A DNA stretch of 8,436 nt from Phycisphaerae bacterium (GTDB lineage: Bacteria; Planctomycetota; Phycisphaerae; UBA1845; UTPLA1): NCBI GenBank assembly GCA_016935885.1, contig JAFGQA010000301.1, forward strand, positions 1 to 8,436, in the 5' to 3' direction. The notes under the pieces were generated by a model. It was not told where the DNA came from and made no database searches. It saw only the letters and a list, made by a program, of their open reading frames with translations. The translations under genes were made by a program, and so were the position numbers. Shown here piece by piece: positions 1 to 5,774 of the stretch (position 1 is the stretch's first letter; every line of letters starts with the position of its first letter).

Positions 1-30
1 CGTTTCACAAATAGAACGACTGTACGCTCT

Positions 31-50
31 GCCGAGAATCCTTTCTCGGC
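31..50. repeat. Perfect tetraloop hairpin, CGAGAA family
   Basis: The arms GCCGAGAA (31-38) and TTCTCGGC (43-50) are perfectly complementary around a TCCT loop. The core CGAGAA/TTCTCG recurs in the two hairpins just to the right and, in related form, at 8332-8355 and 8413-8436. It therefore looks like one member of a dispersed REP-like palindrome family and not a one-off terminator. No T-tract follows on either strand. Confidence 0.75.
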
Positions 51-126
51 ACCGGCTTCAGGACCGAGAAGGGATTCTCGGTCCAGCGAACCGGCTTCAG
101 GACCGAGAAGGGATTCTCGGTCCAGC
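51..126. repeat. Two-copy direct repeat (37 bp, period 39), each copy holding a 10-bp hairpin
   Basis: Units at 51-87 and 90-126 are identical over 37 bases and separated by 2 bases. Each starts ACCGGCTTCA and contains a perfect hairpin with arms GGACCGAGAA and TTCTCGGTCC around a GGGA loop (61-84 and 100-123). Two copies with a 2-base gap are too few and too close for a CRISPR array. They look like tandem duplication of a REP-like element that shares its core with the hairpin at 31-50. Confidence 0.8.
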
Positions 127-135
127 AATCGTAGT

Positions 136-155
136 CGCGTTTCCTGTGAAACGCG
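136..155 (-). terminator. Stem-loop just after the secretion-ATPase stop codon; possible terminator or 3' end stabiliser
   Basis: The arms CGCGTTTC (136-143) and GAAACGCG (148-155) pair perfectly around CTGT. Outer bases TAGT (132-135) and ACTA (158-161) can extend the stem past a 2-base bulge. On the minus strand the stem lies three bases beyond the stop codon (159-161). No U-tract follows, so it is not a textbook intrinsic terminator. It may stabilise the mRNA end, or be one more member of the local hairpin cluster. Confidence 0.4.
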
Positions 156-158
156 GTA

Positions 159-1826
159 CTAGCATCGGCCGACGACACGCGTGACTTCTTCCACAGTTGT
201 GATCCCCTGGCGTATCTTCTCCACGCCGTCGTCAACCAGGAACTTCATGCCATTGGCTCGTGCGGCCGAACGGATCGTCTCGGCGGGTTCCTGGCGTACG
301 ATCATCTCGCCGTACTCCCCGTTGACCTCGAGCAACTCGAACACACCGACGCGGCCAAGGTAACCCGTGCCGGCACACCGTCGACAGCCCTTGCCGCGTA
401 CTGGCTGGAAACCGAGATCCGCAGGATCGAGGCCCAAGGCGGCGAGCAAGAACTGCGGTGGCGAGTCGGCCTCCCGGCAATCCGGACAGATCCGCCGGCA
501 AAGCCGCTGCGCCAGAACCGCAAGCAGCGAAGATGAAATCAGGTACTCGGCCACACCAAGATCCCGAAGGCGGGCAACCGCTGCGATCGAGTCATTGGTA
601 TGGACCGTGCTCAACACGAGGTGGCCTGTCAGGGAAGCCTGCACGGCGATCTGAGCGGTCTCGGAATCGCGGATCTCCCCGACCATCACCACGTCCGGGT
701 CCTGCCGCAGCACGGACCGAAGTCCGCTGGCAAACGTCAGATCCGCGTCGGGATTGACCTGCACCTGGCGGATCAGCGGCGTGCGGTACTCGACCGGGTC
801 CTCGATCGCGATGATGTTCTTCTGTGGCGAGATGATCACTTTCATCGCAGCGTACAGCGTCGTCGATTTTCCAGAACCGGTCGGACCGGACACGAGTATC
901 ATTCCGTGGGGGCTGGAGACGACGGCATTGAACTGCTCCAACATGTCCGGGCCCATCCCGAGGCCCTGCAGCGAGATGGACTCGGACTCGTTGCGGAGGA
1001 TTCGCATGACGACCGCCTCGCCGAACACCGACGGCAAGATCGAAACGCGGATCATCGCCTCCGTGTCACCGCCGCGGTGGTGAATCGCCCCGTCCTGCGG
1101 GGCCCGGGTCTGGGAGATGTCCAAGCGCGATATGACCTTGATGCGGGAAACGAGGGCCCGATGCAGACCCAACGGAGGAGCCGCCACCTCGCGCAACACA
1201 CCGTCTACACGGATGCGCACACGGAGATCGCGGTCACCGGGCTCGATGTGAATGTCAGACGCCCCCTGACGAATGGCGTTGTTGATCATGTCGTCAACCA
1301 GGCGGATGACCGGCTGCGTCTCATCGCCCTCGACGTCGGTGCCGGTTTCCAGCAGCGAATCCGTAACCGACGACTGTTCCAGGTACTTGCTGGCCCCGTA
1401 GGCCCGCTCGATCAGGCCCAGGATATCGCTCCGGCTGCCCAGGCAGGGCTCTACCTCGTGTTTTGTCTGTCGGCGTGTCTGATCGATCGCCGTCAGGTCG
1501 CTGGGGTTCTCCATGATCAACGTGACGATGCCGTCAAAGTCGAACAGTGGGAAGATCACGTGCCTGCGGACCAACTCCTCGTCGAGAAGCTCCGCGTTCT
1601 GGAGCCTGGGGATGAAGTCGGACAGGTTGCAGAACGGCACGCCGATCCGCATGGCCCGCAGGGCCAGAAGGTGATTATCCGTCAAGACGCGGCTTTTGCG
1701 GAGCACCGTCTCGAGGTCGGTGGATTCCTCCTGGGCCTGCTGCTCGGCCTTGGCCACCTCCGCCGGCGCGAGGACCCCGCTGGTCAGCAACTGATCTCGC
1801 AACTCGTCGCCTACATCAGGAGACAC
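159..1826 (-). CDS. GspE/PulE/PilB-family secretion or type IV pilus assembly ATPase
   Basis: Cytoplasmic hexameric ATPase of the type II secretion/type IV pilus family, which powers pseudopilus or pilus extension. Numbered from the GTG start (555 aa): an MshEN/T2SSE N-terminal domain at about 7-145, then the ATPase core with Walker A GPTGSGKST (314-322), Asp box IAIEDPVE (339-346), Walker B region DPDVVMVGEIRD (376-387) and His box GHLVLSTVHTND (401-412). A zinc-type tetracysteine module follows (C447, C450, C481, C484). All key motifs are intact and the length is normal for the family. The GTG at 1826 is preferred over an in-frame ATG at 1877 because GGAGG sits 5 bases before it and it overlaps the upstream PilZ stop by only 11 bases, which suggests translational coupling. 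Pilus versus secretion role cannot be settled, since no pilC, pilT, pilin or secretin gene lies in the window. Confidence 0.93.
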   Translation of the reverse strand: MSPDVGDELRDQLLTSGVLAPAEVAKAEQQAQEESTDLETVLRKSRVLTDNHLLALRAMRIGVPFCNLSDFIPRLQNAELLDEELVRRHVIFPLFDFDGIVTLIMENPSDLTAIDQTRRQTKHEVEPCLGSRSDILGLIERAYGASKYLEQSSVTDSLLETGTDVEGDETQPVIRLVDDMINNAIRQGASDIHIEPGDRDLRVRIRVDGVLREVAAPPLGLHRALVSRIKVISRLDISQTRAPQDGAIHHRGGDTEAMIRVSILPSVFGEAVVMRILRNESESISLQGLGMGPDMLEQFNAVVSSPHGMILVSGPTGSGKSTTLYAAMKVIISPQKNIIAIEDPVEYRTPLIRQVQVNPDADLTFASGLRSVLRQDPDVVMVGEIRDSETAQIAVQASLTGHLVLSTVHTNDSIAAVARLRDLGVAEYLISSSLLAVLAQRLCRRICPDCREADSPPQFLLAALGLDPADLGFQPVRGKGCRRCAGTGYLGRVGVFELLEVNGEYGEMIVRQEPAETIRSAARANGMKFLVDDGVEKIRQGITTVEEVTRVVGRC

Positions 1827-2253
1827 CGGCCCCTCCGACCGACACAACCTCGCCGGCATCGCTTTTCGAGCCGGCAACCTCGCCGATTAGGAACCGCTCA
1901 TCCTGACCGCTCGCATCAACAAACTGAACGCCGACCTGGTATGTCGGCTTGTGGTCGGACATCACGCAACGGCGGACGATACCTCGAATACTCAAATCCC
2001 GGGCCGGCCCGGACCGGCCTGCCTTCACGCCCGAAATGTGCAGCGTGATGCGCATGCTCCTGGGGAGATAGATGCCGCTTTGCAACCCCAGTCCGCCCTC
2101 GCTGACGTCAATCACGGCCATACCGGATTGCGCGTCCGGGAAGCTGAGGCGAAACTGATCCGCGTGATCAGGATGGGGATCAATCCGCGTCTCGTACGTC
2201 GTATCGTGGCGTCGAAACTGGCGCGCGTGCGCACTGATATCATCGGGTTTCAT
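1816..2253 (-). CDS. PilZ-domain protein, candidate c-di-GMP receptor
   Basis: A 145-aa protein, about the size of a stand-alone PilZ domain. The second PilZ signature, D/NxSxxG, is visible as DVSEGG at residues 49-54, followed by a hydrophobic strand and a late segment ending in 'YQVGVQFVD', typical of the PilZ barrel. An RxxxR motif is present at 11-15 (RQFRR), but the 33-residue gap to DxSxxG is longer than usual, so c-di-GMP binding is plausible but unproven. The ATG at 2253 is preceded by GAGG 7 bases upstream, and an in-frame TGA lies just before it, so the start is well fixed. It is first in an operon with the secretion/pilus ATPase and overlaps it by 11 bases. By analogy with PilZ proteins next to type IV pilus motors, it may regulate that ATPase. 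The Ser-rich, Val/Gly C-terminus looks unstructured. Confidence 0.8.
   Translation of the reverse strand: MKPDDISAHARQFRRHDTTYETRIDPHPDHADQFRLSFPDAQSGMAVIDVSEGGLGLQSGIYLPRSMRITLHISGVKAGRSGPARDLSIRGIVRRCVMSDHKPTYQVGVQFVDASGQDERFLIGEVAGSKSDAGEVVSVGGAGVS
1831..1836 (-). promoter_or_regulatory. Shine-Dalgarno site that fixes the ATPase start
   Basis: The minus strand reads GGAGGG here, 4 bases before the GTG at 1826-1824 and within the last codons of the PilZ gene. The alternative ATG codons upstream at 1877 and 1859 would give long overlaps with the PilZ gene. Seen directly; its use is inferred. Confidence 0.65.
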
Positions 2254-2593
2254 GACACAGCCTCATCGGGTTGCGATCGCGCCCGGTTCAGCACAATGTG
2301 CCTCTCAGGGCCGCCATGCTGGTCCGAGATCCTTCACGGCCACGCGCAGGATCGCGCCCCAAATGCAGCAGGAAGATGTCTGGGAATAGCCGAGAAACGT
2401 GAGGGGCGTTGTCCGGTGCGCGGGCCGGTGCTCTGTCGCCGATGCTCTGATGGGCAAGTCGCGGCGTACAGCGTCTGTCACCGCGATTGAGCGGTGCTGC
2501 ACACCATCGCTCGACCCGCGAGGGGCGCTGCTCAAGAGCAAATGCGTGCTTAGCATGGTAGCATGGCTGGAGCAGTTCACGCTTGCCTGCAAC

Positions 2594-2644
2594 TGTGGCA
2601 CGGGCTCTCGCCCGTGAATCCACCGCCGAGACGGCGGTGCCACA
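2594..2644. repeat. Compound palindrome: two GC hairpins inside a TGTGGCA/TGCCACA stem
   Basis: Outer arms TGTGGCA (2594-2600) and TGCCACA (2638-2644) are inverted copies. Inside are two perfect hairpins: CACGGGC/GCCCGTG (2599-2605, 2610-2616, loop TCTC) and CACCGCC/GGCGGTG (2621-2627, 2633-2639, loop GAGAC). The two loops contain complementary TCTC and GAGA. The inner arms share 2 bases with the outer arms, so the folds partly compete. From general familiarity this resembles intergenic REP/BIME-like repeats common in planctomycete genomes; that link is memory-based and not shown by the window. Confidence 0.7.
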
Positions 2645-2977
2645 GGTGCATCCAACCGTGAAGTGCTTTAACCGTACCGACGGTTCCGCCGCCGCACCGC
2701 CGTCGCCGCCGCCTCCACGGGCTCGCTGGCTACAGCCATCCTTCGAGACCTCCCAATGCCCCCGCTCCTCCCAGCACACCACGACCCAGTATTGCTCACC
2801 GCTCTCGGCCAACGTTCCTGCGCGGTCTGCAGGCCCGGCGGGTCGTCATCCGGCGTTCACACCGTTGGGCTACGGAAGGACGGCACCGGGTCGAGAAACG
2901 GAGCGGCTTCATGACAGTTAGGGAGGCTCACGAATGAGCGGCGTGGCGCCTGGTTTCGCCCGCGACAAGCACTCGAT

Positions 2978-3077
2978 CCGAGCTCCGAGCGCGAGCGAGT
3001 GGGCCTGTCTGCCGACAGGCAGATCTGAAAGCCAACGGTCTGCCTGCGAAGACCCCGCGCTCGCGCTTGGGGCTCGG
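2978..3077. repeat. Large imperfect inverted repeat (25-bp arms) enclosing two small hairpins
   Basis: The left arm 2978-3002 and right arm 3053-3077 match as inverted copies at 21 of 25 positions; two of the four mismatches would be G-U pairs in RNA. Inside lie a hairpin GCCTGTC/GACAGGC (3003-3020, loop TGCC) and a weaker one, GGTCT/AGACC (3037-3054). An alternative 8-bp helix, CAGGCAGA (3016-3023) with TCTGCCTG (3039-3046), would exclude both. The short open frames crossing this element on both strands are probably spurious. The GAGCGCGAGCG core looks like a dispersed planctomycete-style repeat. Confidence 0.7.
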
Positions 3078-3099
3078 TTCTACCCCCGCCTGAACTGTC

Positions 3100-3288
3100 A
3101 TGGACCCAAACGGAGCCGCCGGTTGGAAAAACTCCTTGCGGAGTTGGCAGGACGCCCGGATCATGGGCCGAGGCGTGGGAGCCCTCGTCCGGGCCACTAT
3201 TACTCGCCGGTTCGGCCGCGGTCAGCGTGAAGATGGACCGCCGAGCCGCGGATTGGCAACCGATCGTGTATATGGGATGAAGCGTTGA
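3100..3288 (+). CDS. Possible small upstream ORF (62 aa) overlapping the rmuC start; unrecognised
   Basis: The frame opens with ATG at 3100 and stops with the TGA at 3286-3288, which overlaps the TTG start codon of rmuC (3285-3287) as TTGA. The product is basic (many Arg, Gly, Ala), with no membrane segment or motif that I recognise. The stop/start overlap resembles translational coupling and is the only positive argument. No strong ribosome site precedes the ATG, and composition does not separate it from background open frames in GC-rich DNA. It could equally be chance, so it should be treated as a low-confidence leader peptide candidate. Confidence 0.15.
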   Translation: MDPNGAAGWKNSLRSWQDARIMGRGVGALVRATITRRFGRGQREDGPPSRGLATDRVYGMKR

Positions 3289-4628
3289 ATGAAGCCATTC
3301 TGATTGTCGGGGGGCTGATTGTTGGCGGGGCCGTTGGCTGGTACATCGGCGTCCTGCGGAGCAAGAGCGTGCTATCGGGGGAGGTGGCGCGGCTGACGGC
3401 CTCGCTGGAGGAGGTGCGAGGACAGGTCACGGCAAAGACGGAGGAGCTTGCCGACGTGCGGAAGGCATCGGAGGCGGCGTTGGCGGCCGCGCGGGCGGAG
3501 CTCGAATCCCAGAAGGTCGCCAGCGCGAAGACGAATGAGCGTCTCGATGCGGCGCGCGAGCACTTTGCCGAGCAGCGGCGGCAGATCGAGGAGATGGAGA
3601 AGAAGGTCAAGGATTCGTTCGCGGCGCTGTCGGCGACGGCACTGAAGAGCAACAACGAGCAGTTCGTCACGCTGGCCGAAGCCAAGATGAAGCCGTTGCG
3701 CGAGCAACTCGAACGCTATGAGAAGCAGATCAAGACACTGGAGGACGCAAGGATCGGCGCGTACAGCGGATTGAATGAGAAGGTGACAGCGCTCGGAGAG
3801 CGGAGCGACAAACTCAAACAGGAAACACACGGACTCGTCGCGGCCCTGCGGCAGCCTGGGGCTAAGGGCAAGTGGGGAGAGGTCAGCCTGCAACGCATTG
3901 TAGAACTATCGGGAATGACCGAGCATTGCGATTTTGAGAAGCAGTCGACGCTGGACGGCGGGCAGCGACCAGATTTGATTGTGCGAATGCCTGGCGGGCG
4001 GACGCTCGTGGTCGATTCCAAGGTCAACACCGGGGCGTATCTGGATGCCGTCGGCGCAACGGAGGAGGAGCGGCGAAAGCGGTATCTCGCCAAGTACGCG
4101 AGCGACGTTCGCACCACGATGAAGGACCTGGGGCGGAGGGAATACTGGCGGCAGTTTTCGCCGTCGCCGGAGTTTGTCGTGATGTTCATGCCTGGTGAGG
4201 CATTCTTCGCGGCAGCGGTCTCGCAGGACCACGGCTTGCTTGTCGACGGCGTCGACAAGGGTGTCCTGCTGGCGTCACCAACGACGCTGATTGCCTTGCT
4301 GCTGGCGGTGCGGCACGGCTGGCAGCAGCAGCAAATGGCGGAGAACGCCAGGAAGATTGCTGATGCGGGTCAGGATTTGTATGATCGACTACGCGTCTTT
4401 GTTGGGCATGTAGACAAGGTGTGGGACGGCCTCCAGAAGGCGGCGGAGGCGCACCGCAACGCCATCGGCAGTTGGAAAAGTCGAGTGTTGCCAGGCGTGA
4501 GCAGGCTGAGGGAACTTGGCGCAGGAACCGGCAAAGAGATAGGTGAGTTGCAGGGGGCGGAACTGCCCATGCGGCGACTGCTGCCGGAGGAAGAAGACGA
4601 CGAGGCGGGTAGCCGGCCCGGTACCTGA
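3285..4628 (+). CDS. rmuC: RmuC family DNA recombination protein
   Basis: RmuC proteins are membrane-anchored, nuclease-fold proteins linked to limiting recombination at inverted repeats and to genome stability. The 447-aa product has an N-terminal membrane helix (about 4-24, Gly/Ile/Val-rich), then a long Glu/Arg/Ala-rich coiled coil (about 33-165). The RmuC domain follows: GKWGE at 195-199 (family usually G-x-WGE), then the PD-(D/E)xK-like core with PD at 229-230 and DSK at 244-246. The helical segment 'FVVMFMPGEAFFAAA' and 'LLAVRHGWQQQQ' are also typical of the family. The tail is acidic (EEEDDE) and probably disordered. Start: no ATG or GTG is in frame after the upstream stop (3228-3230), so TTG at 3285 is the only usual start; GGGA at 3274-3277 is a weak ribosome site. 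Length fits the family. It stands alone, with 243 bases to the next gene. Confidence 0.92.
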   Translation: MNEAILIVGGLIVGGAVGWYIGVLRSKSVLSGEVARLTASLEEVRGQVTAKTEELADVRKASEAALAAARAELESQKVASAKTNERLDAAREHFAEQRRQIEEMEKKVKDSFAALSATALKSNNEQFVTLAEAKMKPLREQLERYEKQIKTLEDARIGAYSGLNEKVTALGERSDKLKQETHGLVAALRQPGAKGKWGEVSLQRIVELSGMTEHCDFEKQSTLDGGQRPDLIVRMPGGRTLVVDSKVNTGAYLDAVGATEEERRKRYLAKYASDVRTTMKDLGRREYWRQFSPSPEFVVMFMPGEAFFAAAVSQDHGLLVDGVDKGVLLASPTTLIALLLAVRHGWQQQQMAENARKIADAGQDLYDRLRVFVGHVDKVWDGLQKAAEAHRNAIGSWKSRVLPGVSRLRELGAGTGKEIGELQGAELPMRRLLPEEEDDEAGSRPGT

Positions 4629-4660
4629 CAGCGTGTCTGAGGAGACGTCTTGGGAATCCG

Positions 4661-4722
4661 AGCCGCGACCGTAAGGGAGCGGTTTTCCAGCAGATACCGA
4701 CCGCTTCCTGGCGGACGCGGCT
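4661..4722. repeat. Imperfect inverted repeat (23-bp arms) downstream of rmuC
   Basis: The arms 4661-4683 (starting AGCCGCGACCG) and 4700-4722 (ending GACGCGGCT) match as inverted copies at all but four or five of 23 positions, with a 16-base loop containing TTTT. It starts 32 bases after the rmuC stop. No U-tract follows the right arm. It may act as an mRNA 3' structure, but its sequence style (AGCCGCGACCGTAAGGGAGC) suggests a dispersed intergenic repeat. Confidence 0.6.
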
Positions 4723-4788
4723 GTGAAACGGCGCTTCTGATGCAGGGTCTCGGATCGGAAGTAGGTATCCAGGCTCCTGTCGCAAGAT

Positions 4789-4819
4789 CCGCGCGGGCTG
4801 AAGCCCGCGGCTCGTCAGG
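4789..4819 (+). repeat. REP-like palindrome, copy 1 (CGCGGGC-TGAA-GCCCGCG)
   Basis: A perfect 7-bp hairpin, CGCGGGC (4792-4798) and GCCCGCG (4803-4809) with a TGAA loop, lies in the rmuC-btpA gap. The 31-base segment matches the reverse complement of 8260-8290 at 27 positions, so two copies of one element lie in opposite orientation in the same window, each upstream of a gene (the BtpA family gene and the kinase). Confidence 0.75.
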
Positions 4820-4871
4820 GTTTGGAGGCTTCAGCGAGGGCGCAAGCTGAGTCCGGCAAACAAGGTGATAC

Positions 4872-5699
4872 ATGGGTGACAGCGGGTTGGCATTCCTTGG
4901 GAAACTGGAGCGGCCGGCGTTGGTGGGGATGATCCACGTGGGCGCGCTGCCGGGGACGCCGCGGTGCTGCAAGACGGTGAGCGAACTGACCCGCCAGGCG
5001 GTCACGGAGGCGGCGTTGCTGGCCGACGGGGGCGTCGACGCGATGATCTTGGAGAACATGCACGACGTGCCGTATTTGAATCGCAACGTCGGGCCGGAGA
5101 TTATCGCCGCGATGACCGCGGTCTGTGCCGCGGTCCGTGAAGCGGTGGCGGTACCGTTGGGTGTTCAAATCCTGGCGGGGGCAAACCGCGAGGCGGTCGC
5201 CGTGGCGCACGCGGCGGCGTGTCAGTTCGTGCGGTGCGAGGGATTCGTTTTCTCGCACGTGGCGGACGAGGGCTTGATGGCCGAGGCGGACGCCGGTCGG
5301 CTGCTGCGGTATCGCAGGATGATAGGTGCTGAAGACGTAGCGGTGGTCGCGGACGTGAAGAAGAAACACGCCTCGCACGCGGTCACGGCGGACGTTGGCT
5401 TGGCGGAAGCGGCCAGGGCGGCGGTGTTTTTCGGGGCGGACGGTGTGGTTGTGACAGGCACGGCAACCGGCGAGCCGACTCGCCCAGAGGATGTGGCGGC
5501 CGTGGCGGAGGCGGTGGATCAGGCGGTGTTCGTTGGGTCGGGCGTGACGCCTGAGAATGTCACGGCGCTGACACCACACGCGGACGCGCTGATCGTCGGC
5601 AGCTACCTGAAGCGCGGCGGGCTCTGGGAGAACGAGCCGGACGCGGCGCGCGTAGCGGCGATGGTGAAGGCCGTGCGTGACGCAGCGAATGGCGAATAG
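4872..5699 (+). CDS. btpA: BtpA/SgcQ family TIM-barrel protein
   Basis: The 275-aa product has full-length BtpA/SgcQ family features in order: GMIHVGALPGTPR (19-31), GGVDAMILENMHDVPY (53-68), LGVQILAGAN (96-105), GFVFSHVADEGLM (124-136), VADVKKKHASHA (159-170), GADGVVVTGTATGEPT (188-203) and GSGVTPENV (222-230), a phosphate-binding-like loop late in the barrel. The family is a predicted TIM barrel. The cyanobacterial member BtpA is linked to photosystem I accumulation, while SgcQ is an uncharacterised E. coli protein in a sugar-uptake cluster. No photosynthesis genes are near, so the function here is unknown, perhaps a nucleosidase- or aldolase-like enzyme. The ATG at 4872 has AAGGTG four bases upstream. 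The last residues (ANGE) and the TAG stop are encoded by the heptad repeat shared with the convergent kinase gene. Probably cytoplasmic. Confidence 0.9.
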   Translation: MGDSGLAFLGKLERPALVGMIHVGALPGTPRCCKTVSELTRQAVTEAALLADGGVDAMILENMHDVPYLNRNVGPEIIAAMTAVCAAVREAVAVPLGVQILAGANREAVAVAHAAACQFVRCEGFVFSHVADEGLMAEADAGRLLRYRRMIGAEDVAVVADVKKKHASHAVTADVGLAEAARAAVFFGADGVVVTGTATGEPTRPEDVAAVAEAVDQAVFVGSGVTPENVTALTPHADALIVGSYLKRGGLWENEPDAARVAAMVKAVRDAANGE

Positions 5700-5774
5700 C
5701 GAATAGCGAATGGCAAATGTCGGATTGTGGAGTTTCGCCATTCGCTATTCGCTATTCGCTATTCGCCATTCTCC
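5684..5774. terminator. Inverted heptanucleotide repeat (AGCGAAT)n; likely bidirectional terminator hairpin
   Basis: The left arm is five heptads AGCGAAT/GGCGAAT/GGCAAAT (5684-5718). The right arm is the inverse, ATTCGCT/ATTCGCC (5733-5774). Bases 5692-5714 pair perfectly with 5737-5759 (23 bp); a G-T pair and 6 more base pairs extend this to about 30 bp, with a loop of about 22 bases. It lies exactly at the junction of two convergent genes and contains both TAG stops (5697-5699 plus, 5761-5759 minus). Neither side ends in a T-tract, so termination is inferred from position and stem strength. Confidence 0.7.

Larger units (their letters stand above)
2254..3284. other. Divergent intergenic region, about 1 kb, no convincing gene
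   Basis: This region separates the minus-strand PilZ operon from the plus-strand rmuC, so both promoters probably lie here, but I see no clear -35/-10 or sigma-54 pair. Open frames on both strands (for example 2288-2812 minus, 2583-2921 plus, 2934-3230 plus) run through palindromes and have low-complexity, Arg/Ala/Gly/Pro-rich products with no recognisable motif. What is visible is a short palindrome GCACA-A-TGTGC at 2291-2301, a compound palindrome at 2594-2644, a GGC/GCC-rich stretch near 2688-2715, and a large imperfect hairpin at 2978-3077. No tRNA or known structured RNA was recognised. Confidence 0.6.

Noticed and set aside
51..126. Direct repeats considered as a CRISPR array.
   Set aside because: Only two units, with 2 bases between them and no spacers. 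Each unit is itself a hairpin element.
5..235. A 76-codon minus-strand frame across the left repeats.
   Set aside because: It consists partly of the repeat translated twice (WTENPFSVLKPV) and overlaps the end of the ATPase gene. Spurious.
600..2048. A 482-codon open frame on the plus strand.
   Set aside because: It is antisense to the PilZ/ATPase operon, whose motifs are clear. Its product is His/Arg/Asp-rich with no motif, typical of shadow frames in GC-rich coding DNA.
2254..2350. Search for a sigma-54 or sigma-70 type promoter before the PilZ operon.
   Set aside because: GGCAC...TGC-like bases occur, but the GG to GC spacing is wrong for sigma-54, and no convincing -10 hexamer was found.
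2288..2812. A 174-codon minus-strand frame in the large intergenic region.
   Set aside because: Its first 30 or so residues (YWVVVCWEERGHWEV) look protein-like, but it then runs through a GGC-rich tract and the compound palindrome. At most a decayed gene fragment; not enough to call.
2934..3230. A 98-codon plus-strand frame with a good GGGAGG site before the ATG.
   Set aside because: Most of it is the imperfect inverted repeat 2978-3077 translated, with low-complexity composition. The ribosome-like site is probably chance.
4815..5741. A 308-codon minus-strand frame opposite the BtpA-family gene.
   Set aside because: It is antisense to a gene with clear family motifs and begins in the heptad repeat. 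Arg/His-rich shadow.
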